Shown: positions 26,364 through 33,813 of the stretch, one piece after another
Numbering within the stretch: the stretch's first letter is position 1
How the letters are laid out: each line of letters starts with the position of its first letter
Assembly: GCF_014648595.1 (NCBI RefSeq)
Contig: NZ_BMRK01000003.1
Coordinates: 1 to 64,000, forward strand
Source of the DNA: Nocardioides luteus
Lineage (GTDB): Bacteria > Actinomycetota > Actinomycetes > Propionibacteriales > Nocardioidaceae
Direction of reading: 5' to 3'
DNA length: 64,000 nt
Notes under the pieces: model-generated
What the model saw: only the letters and a program-made list of their open reading frames with translations
What the model was told of the DNA's origin: nothing
Database searches by the model: none
Position numbers and translations under genes: made by a program

Positions 26364-27545
26364 GTGACGAACAAAAGTTCCCGTGAGTTCCCGGCTCTTT
26401 CGTCCTACAAGGTCCATCTGAGCCCAGAAATCGTCGAATCGGTCCGCGAGGCTCTGCCGAGGGTCAGCGACGAGGTCGTCGCCGCGATCATCGCCGAGGT
26501 CCCCGCCTACCAGGATGCCCTCTCGGGCCAGATGGGCGAGACGATCCGTACCGCGGTGGGGATCGCCCTGGGTGGCTTCCTCTCGCTCGCCTCCGGCGAC
26601 GGCCTCGCCGCTGAGGCCGCGACCGCCACTCCCCCGGCGCTCGAGGGCGCCTACAGCCTCGGTCGGGGCGAGGCCCGCTCCGGCCGCACCACCGAGGCGC
26701 TGCTCGCGGCCTACCGGATCGGCGCCCGTGTCGCCTGGCGCGAGCTCTCCAGCCGGGCCGTCGAAGGAGGGATGGCACCCGAGACGCTCGCCGAGTTCGC
26801 TGCGCTGGTCTTCGCCTGGATCGACGAGATCTCCGAGGCCTCCGCGGCCGGCCATGCCGACGAGCGCGCCACGACCGGCCGTGTCCAGCGTCAGCTGCGC
26901 GAGCGGCTGGCCCGTCAGCTGCTCGCCGGGGTGACGCCGGAGCAGCTCGACGACGCGGCGGTACGCGCCGAGTGGACCCCGCCGAGCACACTGACCGCCG
27001 TGCTCGTCCCCAACTCCCAGGTCGGCACCATCCTCGCCAAGGTCAACCAGGCCACCCTCGAGTTCGACGACCTGCGCGACCTGGACGACCACACCCTGCT
27101 GCTCGTCCCCGACGCCCACGGCCGCCGGCGCCGGGCGCTGATGAAGGCGTTGGAGGGGCGTCGCGCCGTCGTCGGCCCGGCCAAGCCCTGGCGCGAGGCC
27201 CGGATCTCCTACGAGCGCGCCCGCCGCGCCCACTTCGCCGGCCTCGGCTCCGACACCGAGCAGCACCTCGTCGAGCTCGTCCTCTCCGCCGACGCCGACG
27301 CCCGCGAGGACCTCCGCGCCCAGGTCCTCGCCCCGTTGGCCGACCTCCGCCCCGCCACCGCCGAGAAGCTCACCGAGACGCTCCGTTCCTGGCTCCTCCA
27401 CCAGGGCCGCCGCGACGAGGTCGCCGCCGAGCTCTTCATCCACCCGCAGACCGTCCGCTATCGGATGAGCCAGCTCCGCGACGTCTACGGCGACCGCCTC
27501 GACGACCCCGCGACCGTCCTCGCCCTCACCGTCGCCCTGGGCTGA
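26364..27545 (+). CDS. PucR/CdaR-type transcriptional regulator
   Basis: The 393-residue regulator has a long N-terminal domain of unknown ligand and a C-terminal PucR-type HTH (LHQGRRDEVAAELFIHPQTV then RYRMSQLRDVYGDRL). It is divergent from the desaturase operon, which is its most likely target; related actinobacterial PucR proteins include MabR, which regulates lipid genes. GTG at 26364. Its last 20 bases overlap the 3' end of the convergent vapC gene. Confidence 0.85.
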   Translation: MTNKSSREFPALSSYKVHLSPEIVESVREALPRVSDEVVAAIIAEVPAYQDALSGQMGETIRTAVGIALGGFLSLASGDGLAAEAATATPPALEGAYSLGRGEARSGRTTEALLAAYRIGARVAWRELSSRAVEGGMAPETLAEFAALVFAWIDEISEASAAGHADERATTGRVQRQLRERLARQLLAGVTPEQLDDAAVRAEWTPPSTLTAVLVPNSQVGTILAKVNQATLEFDDLRDLDDHTLLLVPDAHGRRRRALMKALEGRRAVVGPAKPWREARISYERARRAHFAGLGSDTEQHLVELVLSADADAREDLRAQVLAPLADLRPATAEKLTETLRSWLLHQGRRDEVAAELFIHPQTVRYRMSQLRDVYGDRLDDPATVLALTVALG

Positions 27546-27945
27546 CCACCTCGAAGCCGAGCTCCTCGGCGACATGGACCATCCGCTTGTCGTAGGTCAC
27601 CACCTGCTCGACCGCATCTTCTCCTTCGGCCTCGTCGGCCAGGAGAAGAGCGGTGCCGAGATGGATCGCGTCGAGCGACTTGAGGGTGTGCTCGATGTCT
27701 TTCGCAGACTCGACGACCTCAGGCAGGATGCCCATGAAGTGGATGCCCTCGCAGACGCGCTCCACGTCGACCGGATCGAGATCCATCCGAACTCTGAGCC
27801 GAGCCAGCTCGACGTCCAGCAGATCTGAGGAGATGAGCCGGTCGCCCCGCGCCACGACCCCGTCCAGGTAGTTCTCCAACGCTGGTCGGTCGGCATGGTT
27901 CACCAGGATCCGCCCCAGCGCAGAGGTGTCGACGTAGACCAGCAT
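27526..27945 (-). CDS. vapC: VapC-type PIN-domain toxin
   Basis: The 139-residue PIN-domain ribonuclease has the expected acidic residues: D6 in VYVDTSALGR, E/D in SDLLDVELARL and D in KSLDAIHLGTAL, plus a late D in VTYDKRM. VapC toxins cleave tRNA or rRNA when free of VapB. The start overlaps the antitoxin stop (TGATG). The 3' end overlaps the convergent PucR gene by 20 bases. Confidence 0.9.
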   Translation of the reverse strand: MLVYVDTSALGRILVNHADRPALENYLDGVVARGDRLISSDLLDVELARLRVRMDLDPVDVERVCEGIHFMGILPEVVESAKDIEHTLKSLDAIHLGTALLLADEAEGEDAVEQVVTYDKRMVHVAEELGFEVVSPGRR

Positions 27946-28214
27946 CAGATGCTCTCCTCGCGCAGCTCAGCGAGGACGTCGTCCAGGTCTTCGTCCCTTG
28001 ACACGCCCTTCACCGACCTCCACCCACCGCCGCCGCCCCGGGGCGGGCGGATTCGGCCGAGAGCGACCATCTGGTCGAACCTGCTCTTGGGCGCAGGGAC
28101 GAGCATCGCCACCGGCCGGCCATGATCGGTGACGATCAGTGACTCGCCGTTCTGGACGCGCCTCAGCACCCGGCCCGTCTGCTGATTCAGCTCTCCCACG
28201 CGTACCTCGCTCAT
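27945..28214 (-). CDS. vapB: Phd/VapB-type antitoxin
   Basis: The 89-residue protein has a Phd/YefM-type N-terminal DNA-binding fold (VRVGELNQQTGRVLRRVQNG then ESLIVTDHGRPVAMLVP). The C-terminal half with a Gly-rich joint and acidic helix (DEDLDDVLAELREE) would wrap the toxin. It precedes vapC with TGATG overlap and probably represses the operon together with VapC. ATG at 28214; longer frame upstream is not coding. Confidence 0.9.
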   Translation of the reverse strand: MSEVRVGELNQQTGRVLRRVQNGESLIVTDHGRPVAMLVPAPKSRFDQMVALGRIRPPRGGGGGWRSVKGVSRDEDLDDVLAELREESI

Positions 28215-28349
28215 CTGTCCATGATAGGCCGCTGCGTAGAACTTTTCTACGACGCCGAGCCAATGGTCTACCGCACCCAGCGTGAACAGGAATGGATACC
28301 CCCGGCCGTGTACAGCATCTGGGGGCCCGGATCGGGGTACCGGCGGGCT

Positions 28350-28817
28350 ATGACTGATACCGCTGCCCTTCGGTCCAGGACCGCGACGGCGCTGCAGACC
28401 GCCGCGACGGTCGTGGGTGCCGCTTTCCTGCTCGTCGGTGTGCTCGGCTTCATCCCTGGGATCACCACCGGCTACGACACGATGACCTTCGCCGGTCACG
28501 AGTCCGAGGCGCAGCTCCTCGGCATCTTCCAGGTCTCGATCCTGCACAACATCGTGCATCTCCTGTTCGGGGTCGCCGGCCTGCTGATGGCCACCTCGTT
28601 CGGCGGGGCTCGTGCCTTTCTGCTCGGGGGCGGTGCCGTCTACCTGGTGCTGTGGATCTACGGCCTGGTCGTCGACCACCACAGCGCCGCGAACTTCGTG
28701 CCGCTCGACGATGCCGACAACTGGCTCCACCTGATCCTCGGAGTCGGCATGGTCGCACTCGGCGTCGTGCTGGGGCGCAAGCCGACCGTGCGCGCGCGAC
28801 CGCGTCACTCCCACTGA
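28350..28817 (+). CDS. DUF4383 membrane protein
   Basis: The 155-residue protein has four hydrophobic segments (about 18-38, 63-85, 88-108, 125-145) and the DUF4383 feature LGIFQVSILHNIVHLLFGVA. Function unknown; common in actinobacteria. ATG at 28350 with no strong ribosome site. The next gene follows after 55 bases on the same strand. Confidence 0.85.
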   Translation: MTDTAALRSRTATALQTAATVVGAAFLLVGVLGFIPGITTGYDTMTFAGHESEAQLLGIFQVSILHNIVHLLFGVAGLLMATSFGGARAFLLGGGAVYLVLWIYGLVVDHHSAANFVPLDDADNWLHLILGVGMVALGVVLGRKPTVRARPRHSH

Positions 28818-28872
28818 CGGGTCGGCACGACCGGGTTGACCTCAACCCGACTTGAGCGAGGACCGTTGAGCC

Positions 28873-29238
28873 ATGACGTTCACCGACACCCAGCTCCGAT
28901 ACCTCCGCTCCCAGCCTCTGGGGCGGCTCGCCACGCTCGCCCCGGACGGCGGCCTGCAGAACAATCCGGTGGGGTTCCAGATCGACGACGAGCATCGGAT
29001 CGTCATCGGCGGCTTCGCGATGGGCAGGTCGCGGAAGTTCCGCAACATCCAGAAGCACGACCGGGTCGCGTTCGTGGTCGACGACCTCGCCGCGACCGAC
29101 CCCTGGAAGCCACGGATGGTCGAGATCCGCGGCACCGCCGAGGCGCTCGAGGACGTCGAGCCGCCGATGAAGGGGACGTCTCGCGAGATCATCCGGATCA
29201 CTCCGGAGTGGGTCCGCGACTACGGCCTCGACGACTGA
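28873..29238 (+). CDS. PPOX-class (split-barrel) F420- or flavin-dependent oxidoreductase
   Basis: The 121-residue protein has the split-barrel flavin-binding fold of the pyridoxamine-phosphate-oxidase-like class. Conserved parts are the N-terminal FTDTQLRYLRSQPLGRLAT and RKFRNIQKHDRVAFVVDD. Actinobacterial relatives use cofactor F420 or FMN; which one cannot be decided. ATG at 28873. It ends ten bases from the end of the convergent transglutaminase-like gene. Confidence 0.85.
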   Translation: MTFTDTQLRYLRSQPLGRLATLAPDGGLQNNPVGFQIDDEHRIVIGGFAMGRSRKFRNIQKHDRVAFVVDDLAATDPWKPRMVEIRGTAEALEDVEPPMKGTSREIIRITPEWVRDYGLDD

Positions 29239-29248
29239 CCCACCGGCC

Positions 29249-31492
29249 TCAGCGTTTGCGCCACACCCTCGCAGGCACGAGCGAGAGCGGGTTGATCGCG
29301 GCGCGGATGCGCTGCCACCGGGTGCGCGAGTCGGACAGTGACGTACGCAGCGAGCCGACCTGCTCCCAGAACGCCTCGACCTCGGCGTCGGCCGGGTGCT
29401 CCTCACCGAACATCGTTGTGTCGGTGAGGAGCGCGAGGCCGGGCGCAGCGTCGAGCCCGGGCGCGGCCGAGAGGACCGAGGCCTGCTCGCGGCGGGTGGC
29501 TCCGACCGGCACGCCGACGCCGTAGTCGCGGGCGTTGTCGAGGGTCTCGCGCCAGCCGCCGGAGAGGCGGGCGACGGGGGTGCCCCGGGTGCGCCGGCGA
29601 TGTCGCCGCCAGAGCTTGGCGCCGATGATCGCTCCGCAGACCGCGGCGACGAGCAGGATCGGGACACCGACGTACTTGAGGACGGCGACCAGCCAGCCGG
29701 GCAGCGTGAACCCGTCGGGTCGCGAGTTGGCCTTCTGGTTGACCGACTCGTCCAGCGGGTCGCCCGAGGTCGCGGGCGGGCGCACCGGCGCCGGCGGCGG
29801 GACGACCTTGCCGGTGACGAGCTCCTCGGGCTGGGGAGCGTTCTGCTGGGGCGGCTTCTCGGTGTTCATGAACTCGGACCAGTCCAGGGTGGCCCAGGAG
29901 CCGTCCGACATCCGCAGCTCGACCCAGGCGTGCATGTCCTTGCCCTGGATGACGCCGTCGGAGCCGACGACCGCGCCCAGAACGACCCGGGCCGGCACGC
30001 CGACCTGGTTGGCGAGGATCGCCATCAGCGCGGCGTACTGCTCGTCGTTGCCGGCCAGCTGGCCGCCCTTGGCGGTGAAGTCGGCGAGGCGGCGCAGCGA
30101 GTGGCCAGCCGGGTACTGCTGGTTGGGCGGCTCACCGTCGGTGTAGGTGCCCTCGGACTTCAGCTTCTCGGCCACCGCCAGCGCGTTGGTCATCGGTGAG
30201 TCGCCGCCGCCTGCGTACTCGGCGGCGAGCGCCTGGAACTGGGCGGCCTCGTCGCCGATCGGCGACCCGCCCGACCACGGCTCGCTCTTCTCCCCGACCT
30301 TCGCATCGTCGACCGAGGCGGTGAAGGAGTAGGAGTCACCGGGCTTCAGCGACGAGGGCAGCACACCGGTCGAGGTGGCCAGGTTGTAGCGGAACGAGTC
30401 GGCGTCGGGGCCGTCGAACGAGATGTGGGTGAGCGCGGTCGGCAGCGGGACCCACACGCCGCCGAAGTCCTCGCCGATCGTGATCGTGCCCTTCACCTGC
30501 TTGCCGTCGGCGAGCGGGTTGCGCAGCGTCGAGCTGACCTTCCGGAACGTGTCCTCGGGCCCCTCGGTCACTCCGGAGTCGTTGGCCGCGCGCCAGACGG
30601 TGCCGTCGTACGAATCCATCGCCGCGACGCGGACGCGGGTGCCCTCGGGCAGCCCCGAGACCGTGAAGAGGTCCTTCTCGTAGAGCCGGCGGTCGTCCTC
30701 GGGCGTCTGGTAGCCCTTGGTGTAGACCCGGAAGCCGGCCAGCGGTGAGGGGTACTGCCCCACGTTGAAGGGCGGCTCGATCTCACCACGCAGGACCGTA
30801 CGCTCCGGGGCGAGGCCCGGCAGCAGCGGTCCGCCGAGGAACGCGAGCCCGGCCGCGCCGAGGCACAGCGCAGCACCGATGGCGGTGCGCGAGAGACGAC
30901 GGCCGCCGGTGGAGGCGAGGGTGCGGGCGCGCATCCCGCGGATGCAGAGCCAGGTGATCGCGAGCGCCCCGAAGAGGGCGCCGAGCAGCGCGGTCTTGGA
31001 CGGGTCCTGCACGCCGAGCAGGATGACGCCGGCCAGCAGGGCGAAGGCGACGAGCACGGGCGGCAGCGCCGCCTTCATCCGCAGCGCCATCGCGAAGCCG
31101 AGGCAGCCGGCGAGCAGACCGAGGATGTAGGGGATGGTCAGGAGCGCACCCCCGTCGACCGGCGGCAGCGTCGTCAGCAGCCGCTTCCACCCGTGCACGG
31201 AGTTGTCGGCGAGGGTGCCGACCGTGTCGGGGACCGGCAGGAACGAGAGGTCGCCGATGCCGTGGAGCGCGACCGCGCCACCGAGCACGAAGAAGGCGGC
31301 CAGGAGGCCGACGGCGAGCACGACCACGGGCTGGCCGCGGCCGACGAAGGCGATGAGGATGCCGAGGAGGAGCCCGGCCACACCGGCGATCAGGTAGGTC
31401 CAGCCGGCGTAGGTGTCGTCGAAGCCGAGGAAGGCGATGGTGCCGAGGAGGAACAGGAGGGTGCCGTCCACGGCGGCCTGCTGCTTGGTCAT
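29249..31492 (-). CDS. TgpA-type membrane transglutaminase-like protein lacking the catalytic cysteine
   Basis: The 747-residue protein has a DUF3488-like N-terminal bundle of about six membrane segments (~10-225), a large outer loop, a transglutaminase-fold core (~400-545), a Pro-rich linker, one more membrane segment (~604-626) and a cytoplasmic tail. In the core the motif that should read GxCEQYA reads GNDEQYA (near 484), so Asp replaces the nucleophilic Cys. The His (KDMHAWVEL) and Asp (TLDWSEF) positions are kept. It is last in the leftward operon and overlaps the DUF58 gene by ATGA. This is the tgm position of the PFNA-like cluster. It is probably a binding or scaffold module rather than an enzyme. 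Confidence 0.88.
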   Translation of the reverse strand: MTKQQAAVDGTLLFLLGTIAFLGFDDTYAGWTYLIAGVAGLLLGILIAFVGRGQPVVVLAVGLLAAFFVLGGAVALHGIGDLSFLPVPDTVGTLADNSVHGWKRLLTTLPPVDGGALLTIPYILGLLAGCLGFAMALRMKAALPPVLVAFALLAGVILLGVQDPSKTALLGALFGALAITWLCIRGMRARTLASTGGRRLSRTAIGAALCLGAAGLAFLGGPLLPGLAPERTVLRGEIEPPFNVGQYPSPLAGFRVYTKGYQTPEDDRRLYEKDLFTVSGLPEGTRVRVAAMDSYDGTVWRAANDSGVTEGPEDTFRKVSSTLRNPLADGKQVKGTITIGEDFGGVWVPLPTALTHISFDGPDADSFRYNLATSTGVLPSSLKPGDSYSFTASVDDAKVGEKSEPWSGGSPIGDEAAQFQALAAEYAGGGDSPMTNALAVAEKLKSEGTYTDGEPPNQQYPAGHSLRRLADFTAKGGQLAGNDEQYAALMAILANQVGVPARVVLGAVVGSDGVIQGKDMHAWVELRMSDGSWATLDWSEFMNTEKPPQQNAPQPEELVTGKVVPPPAPVRPPATSGDPLDESVNQKANSRPDGFTLPGWLVAVLKYVGVPILLVAAVCGAIIGAKLWRRHRRRTRGTPVARLSGGWRETLDNARDYGVGVPVGATRREQASVLSAAPGLDAAPGLALLTDTTMFGEEHPADAEVEAFWEQVGSLRTSLSDSRTRWQRIRAAINPLSLVPARVWRKR

Positions 31493-32835
31493 CCGGACAA
31501 CCCCTTCGCGAGCACGATCGGCAGCTGGTCCAGGTCGGGCACGGTGAGCATCGGCAGGTCGGCGACGGCCTTGAAGCCCGCCCGCTGGGAGGAGTCGACC
31601 CGCACGGCGACGGTGGTCGCGTCGACCGAGAACTGGCCGGCCGCCCGCTGCAGGGTGACGAACTCCGGGTAGCGGCCGGTCACCAGCATCACCAGCGACG
31701 CGTCCGGCGCCTGCCCGGCCGCCTCGGCGGTGATCTCGACCAGGTTGTTCGGCTGCGGGGTCGCCCGCGAGCAGGCGTCGAGCGCCGAGCGCCCTCCCCC
31801 GCCGGCCGCGGTGGCCCGCACCAGCAGCACGTCACCGGTCGCCAGCGAGACGTCGAACTCGTCGAGGATGCCGCGCCGCAGCAGCGAGCCGGCGATCGAC
31901 ATGGCCGTCTCGTACTCCTCCTCGCTGTCGTAGGACGTCGGCGAGGAGTCGACGATGACGACGATGTGGGAGCGGCGGGTGTCGAGGAACTGCCGCACCA
32001 GCAGCTGTCCGTGGCGGGCGGAGGAGCGCCAGTGGATGTGGCGAAGGTCGTCGCCGGGGACGTACTCCCGCAGCGCGTGGAAGGCCAGGTCGCTCATCGA
32101 GGTGTTCTGGGCCGTGGAGCCCTCGAGGTCGCGGACCAGACCGACCCCGAACGGCTCCAGGTGGGTGGTGCGCGGGTGGACGAAGACCTCGGTGCGGTCG
32201 GTCCACTCCTGCACGCGCCGGAAGAGGCCGAGCGGGTCGCCGCGCACGGTGCGGACCGGGCCGACGTCGATCACGCCGCGGCGCTGGGTCGGCACCACGA
32301 ACAGCTCGGTGTGCTCGGCACCCGGCATCAGCATCGGCAGGTCGTACGTCACCCCGCCGGCCCCGATCGGGAACTCCAGCGTCGTGGAGACGAGGGGGCC
32401 GCGCGCCTCGTTGCGGGCGCGCAGCTCGCCGGTCAGTGCCTGGCCGACGGCGACCCGCGGCGGCTCGACGACGGTCGCGACCGCGAGCCGGGTGCGCCCG
32501 ATCATGAAGAAGGCTGCACCGATGAGAAGGAAGAGCGCCGCCATCGCGACCACGGCGGCTTCGATCCAGCCGAGCGCGGTCGCGGCGACCCAGGCGATCG
32601 CGCCGAGGAGCAGCACGCCCCAGCCGATCGAGGTGACGTTGCCGAACCACTTCGCCACCGCTCGCCGAATCATGCCCACCGCTGATCGAACCGCCCCGAC
32701 CGCTGGTCGAGCCGCGAGCGCCAGCGAGCGTGTCGAGACCAACACACCACCCGCCGAACGCCGAGGGGACCGTGTTGGTTTCGACACGCCTCCGCCTAGC
32801 GGCTCCGGCGGCTCAACCAGCGGGGGCGAGGTCAC
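31489..32835 (-). CDS. DUF58 protein (MoxR-associated)
   Basis: The 448-residue protein has two membrane segments (~68-110), a beta-rich region and the DUF58 signature PGDDLRHIHWRSSARHG near 260, followed by a vWA-like half (HIVVIVDSSPTSYDSEEEYE). DUF58 proteins work with MoxR AAA+ ATPases as presumed chaperone or complex-assembly pairs. The GTG at 32835 overlaps the moxR stop (GTGA), which supports this start. As a result residues ~5-45 are the translation of a REP-like repeat (for example STRSLALAARPA). A native start near MIRRAVAKWF is the alternative. Confidence 0.88.
   Translation of the reverse strand: MTSPPLVEPPEPLGGGVSKPTRSPRRSAGGVLVSTRSLALAARPAVGAVRSAVGMIRRAVAKWFGNVTSIGWGVLLLGAIAWVAATALGWIEAAVVAMAALFLLIGAAFFMIGRTRLAVATVVEPPRVAVGQALTGELRARNEARGPLVSTTLEFPIGAGGVTYDLPMLMPGAEHTELFVVPTQRRGVIDVGPVRTVRGDPLGLFRRVQEWTDRTEVFVHPRTTHLEPFGVGLVRDLEGSTAQNTSMSDLAFHALREYVPGDDLRHIHWRSSARHGQLLVRQFLDTRRSHIVVIVDSSPTSYDSEEEYETAMSIAGSLLRRGILDEFDVSLATGDVLLVRATAAGGGGRSALDACSRATPQPNNLVEITAEAAGQAPDASLVMLVTGRYPEFVTLQRAAGQFSVDATTVAVRVDSSQRAGFKAVADLPMLTVPDLDQLPIVLAKGLSG
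32701..32823. repeat. REP-like ~120-bp inverted element, full copy 2, at the 5' end of the DUF58 gene
   Basis: The same nested design as the copy at 21458: outer GCTGGTCGAGCC / GGCTCAACCAGC and inner GTGTCGAGACCAACAC / GTGTTGGTTTCGACAC. It shares CCTCCGCCTAGCGGCTCCGG with that copy. It lies within codons ~5-45 of the DUF58 frame. Confidence 0.85.
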
Positions 32836-33800
32836 GAAACGCGCTCCTGCGGAGCCGGGACCGAGGTGAGCAGGTCACCGATGACGTCCTCGACCGTCAC
32901 GCCGTTGAACATGGCCTCCGGGTCGAGGATCAGGCGGTGGCAGAGCACCGGCTCGGCGAGCGCCTTGACGTCGTCGGGCAGCACCTGCGAGCGGCCCTCG
33001 GCGAGCGCCCACACCTTGGCCGTACGCACCAGGGCGAGGCAGCCACGCATCGAGGCGCCGAGGCGGACGTGCTTGTGACGGCGCGAGTGGTCGACGAGGG
33101 CGGAGACGTAGGCGACGATCGCGGGGTCGATGTAGACCTGGTCGGCCATCTCGGCCATCTGCGTGACCGTCGGGGCGGTGATGATCGGGGTGACCAGGGT
33201 GGCGCGGTCGCGTACCGAGGAGTTCATCAGCAGCTCGACGGTGGCGTTCTGGTCGGGGTAGCCGACCGAGGTCTTCAGCAGGAAGCGGTCCAGCTGTGCC
33301 TCGGGCAGCCGGTAGGTGCCGGCCTGCTCGATCGGGTTCTGGGTCGCGATCACCATGAACGGACGACCGACCTCACGGGTCGCGCCGTCGACGGTGACCC
33401 GGCCCTCCTCCATGACCTCGAGCAGGGCGCTCTGGGTCTTCGGGGAGGCTCGGTTGATCTCGTCGGCGAGCACGATCGAGTGGAAGATCGGACCGGGGTG
33501 GAACTCGAAGGTGCCCTTGCCCTGGTCGTAGACGGTCACACCGGTGACGTCGGAGGGCAGCAGGTCGGGCGTGAACTGGATGCGGGCATGCGAGCCCTGC
33601 ACGGTGTTGGCGAGCGCGCGGGCGAGCTGGGTCTTGCCCGTGCCGGGGTAGTCCTCGAGCAGCAGGTGACCCTCGGAGAGCAGCGCGGTCAGCACCAGGC
33701 GGATCACGTTCCGCTTGCCGAGAACGGCCTTCTCGACATTGTCGGCAAGCTTCTCGAAGGTGTCGTGGAACCAACGAGCCTGCTCTTGGGTGACGGTCAT
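32832..33800 (-). CDS. MoxR-family AAA+ ATPase
   Basis: The 322-residue ATPase has Walker A PGTGKT (52-57), Walker B IVLADEINRA (~118-127) and the MoxR stretch TQNPIEQAGTYRLPEAQLDR. MoxR ATPases remodel or activate partner complexes, usually with vWA/DUF58 proteins. The ribosome site GGAGAGAAGAAG sits before ATG 33800. It follows the giant surface protein by 13 bases and overlaps the DUF58 start by 4, so the three are one operon. This is the aaa-atp gene of the PFNA-like cluster. Confidence 0.94.
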   Translation of the reverse strand: MTVTQEQARWFHDTFEKLADNVEKAVLGKRNVIRLVLTALLSEGHLLLEDYPGTGKTQLARALANTVQGSHARIQFTPDLLPSDVTGVTVYDQGKGTFEFHPGPIFHSIVLADEINRASPKTQSALLEVMEEGRVTVDGATREVGRPFMVIATQNPIEQAGTYRLPEAQLDRFLLKTSVGYPDQNATVELLMNSSVRDRATLVTPIITAPTVTQMAEMADQVYIDPAIVAYVSALVDHSRRHKHVRLGASMRGCLALVRTAKVWALAEGRSQVLPDDVKALAEPVLCHRLILDPEAMFNGVTVEDVIGDLLTSVPAPQERVS

Positions 33801-33813
33801 CTTCTTCTCTCCA

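Noticed and set aside
27945-28814. A 289-codon antitoxin frame
   Set aside because: Only the last 89 codons look like a Phd/VapB antitoxin; the earlier part is antisense to the DUF4383 gene.
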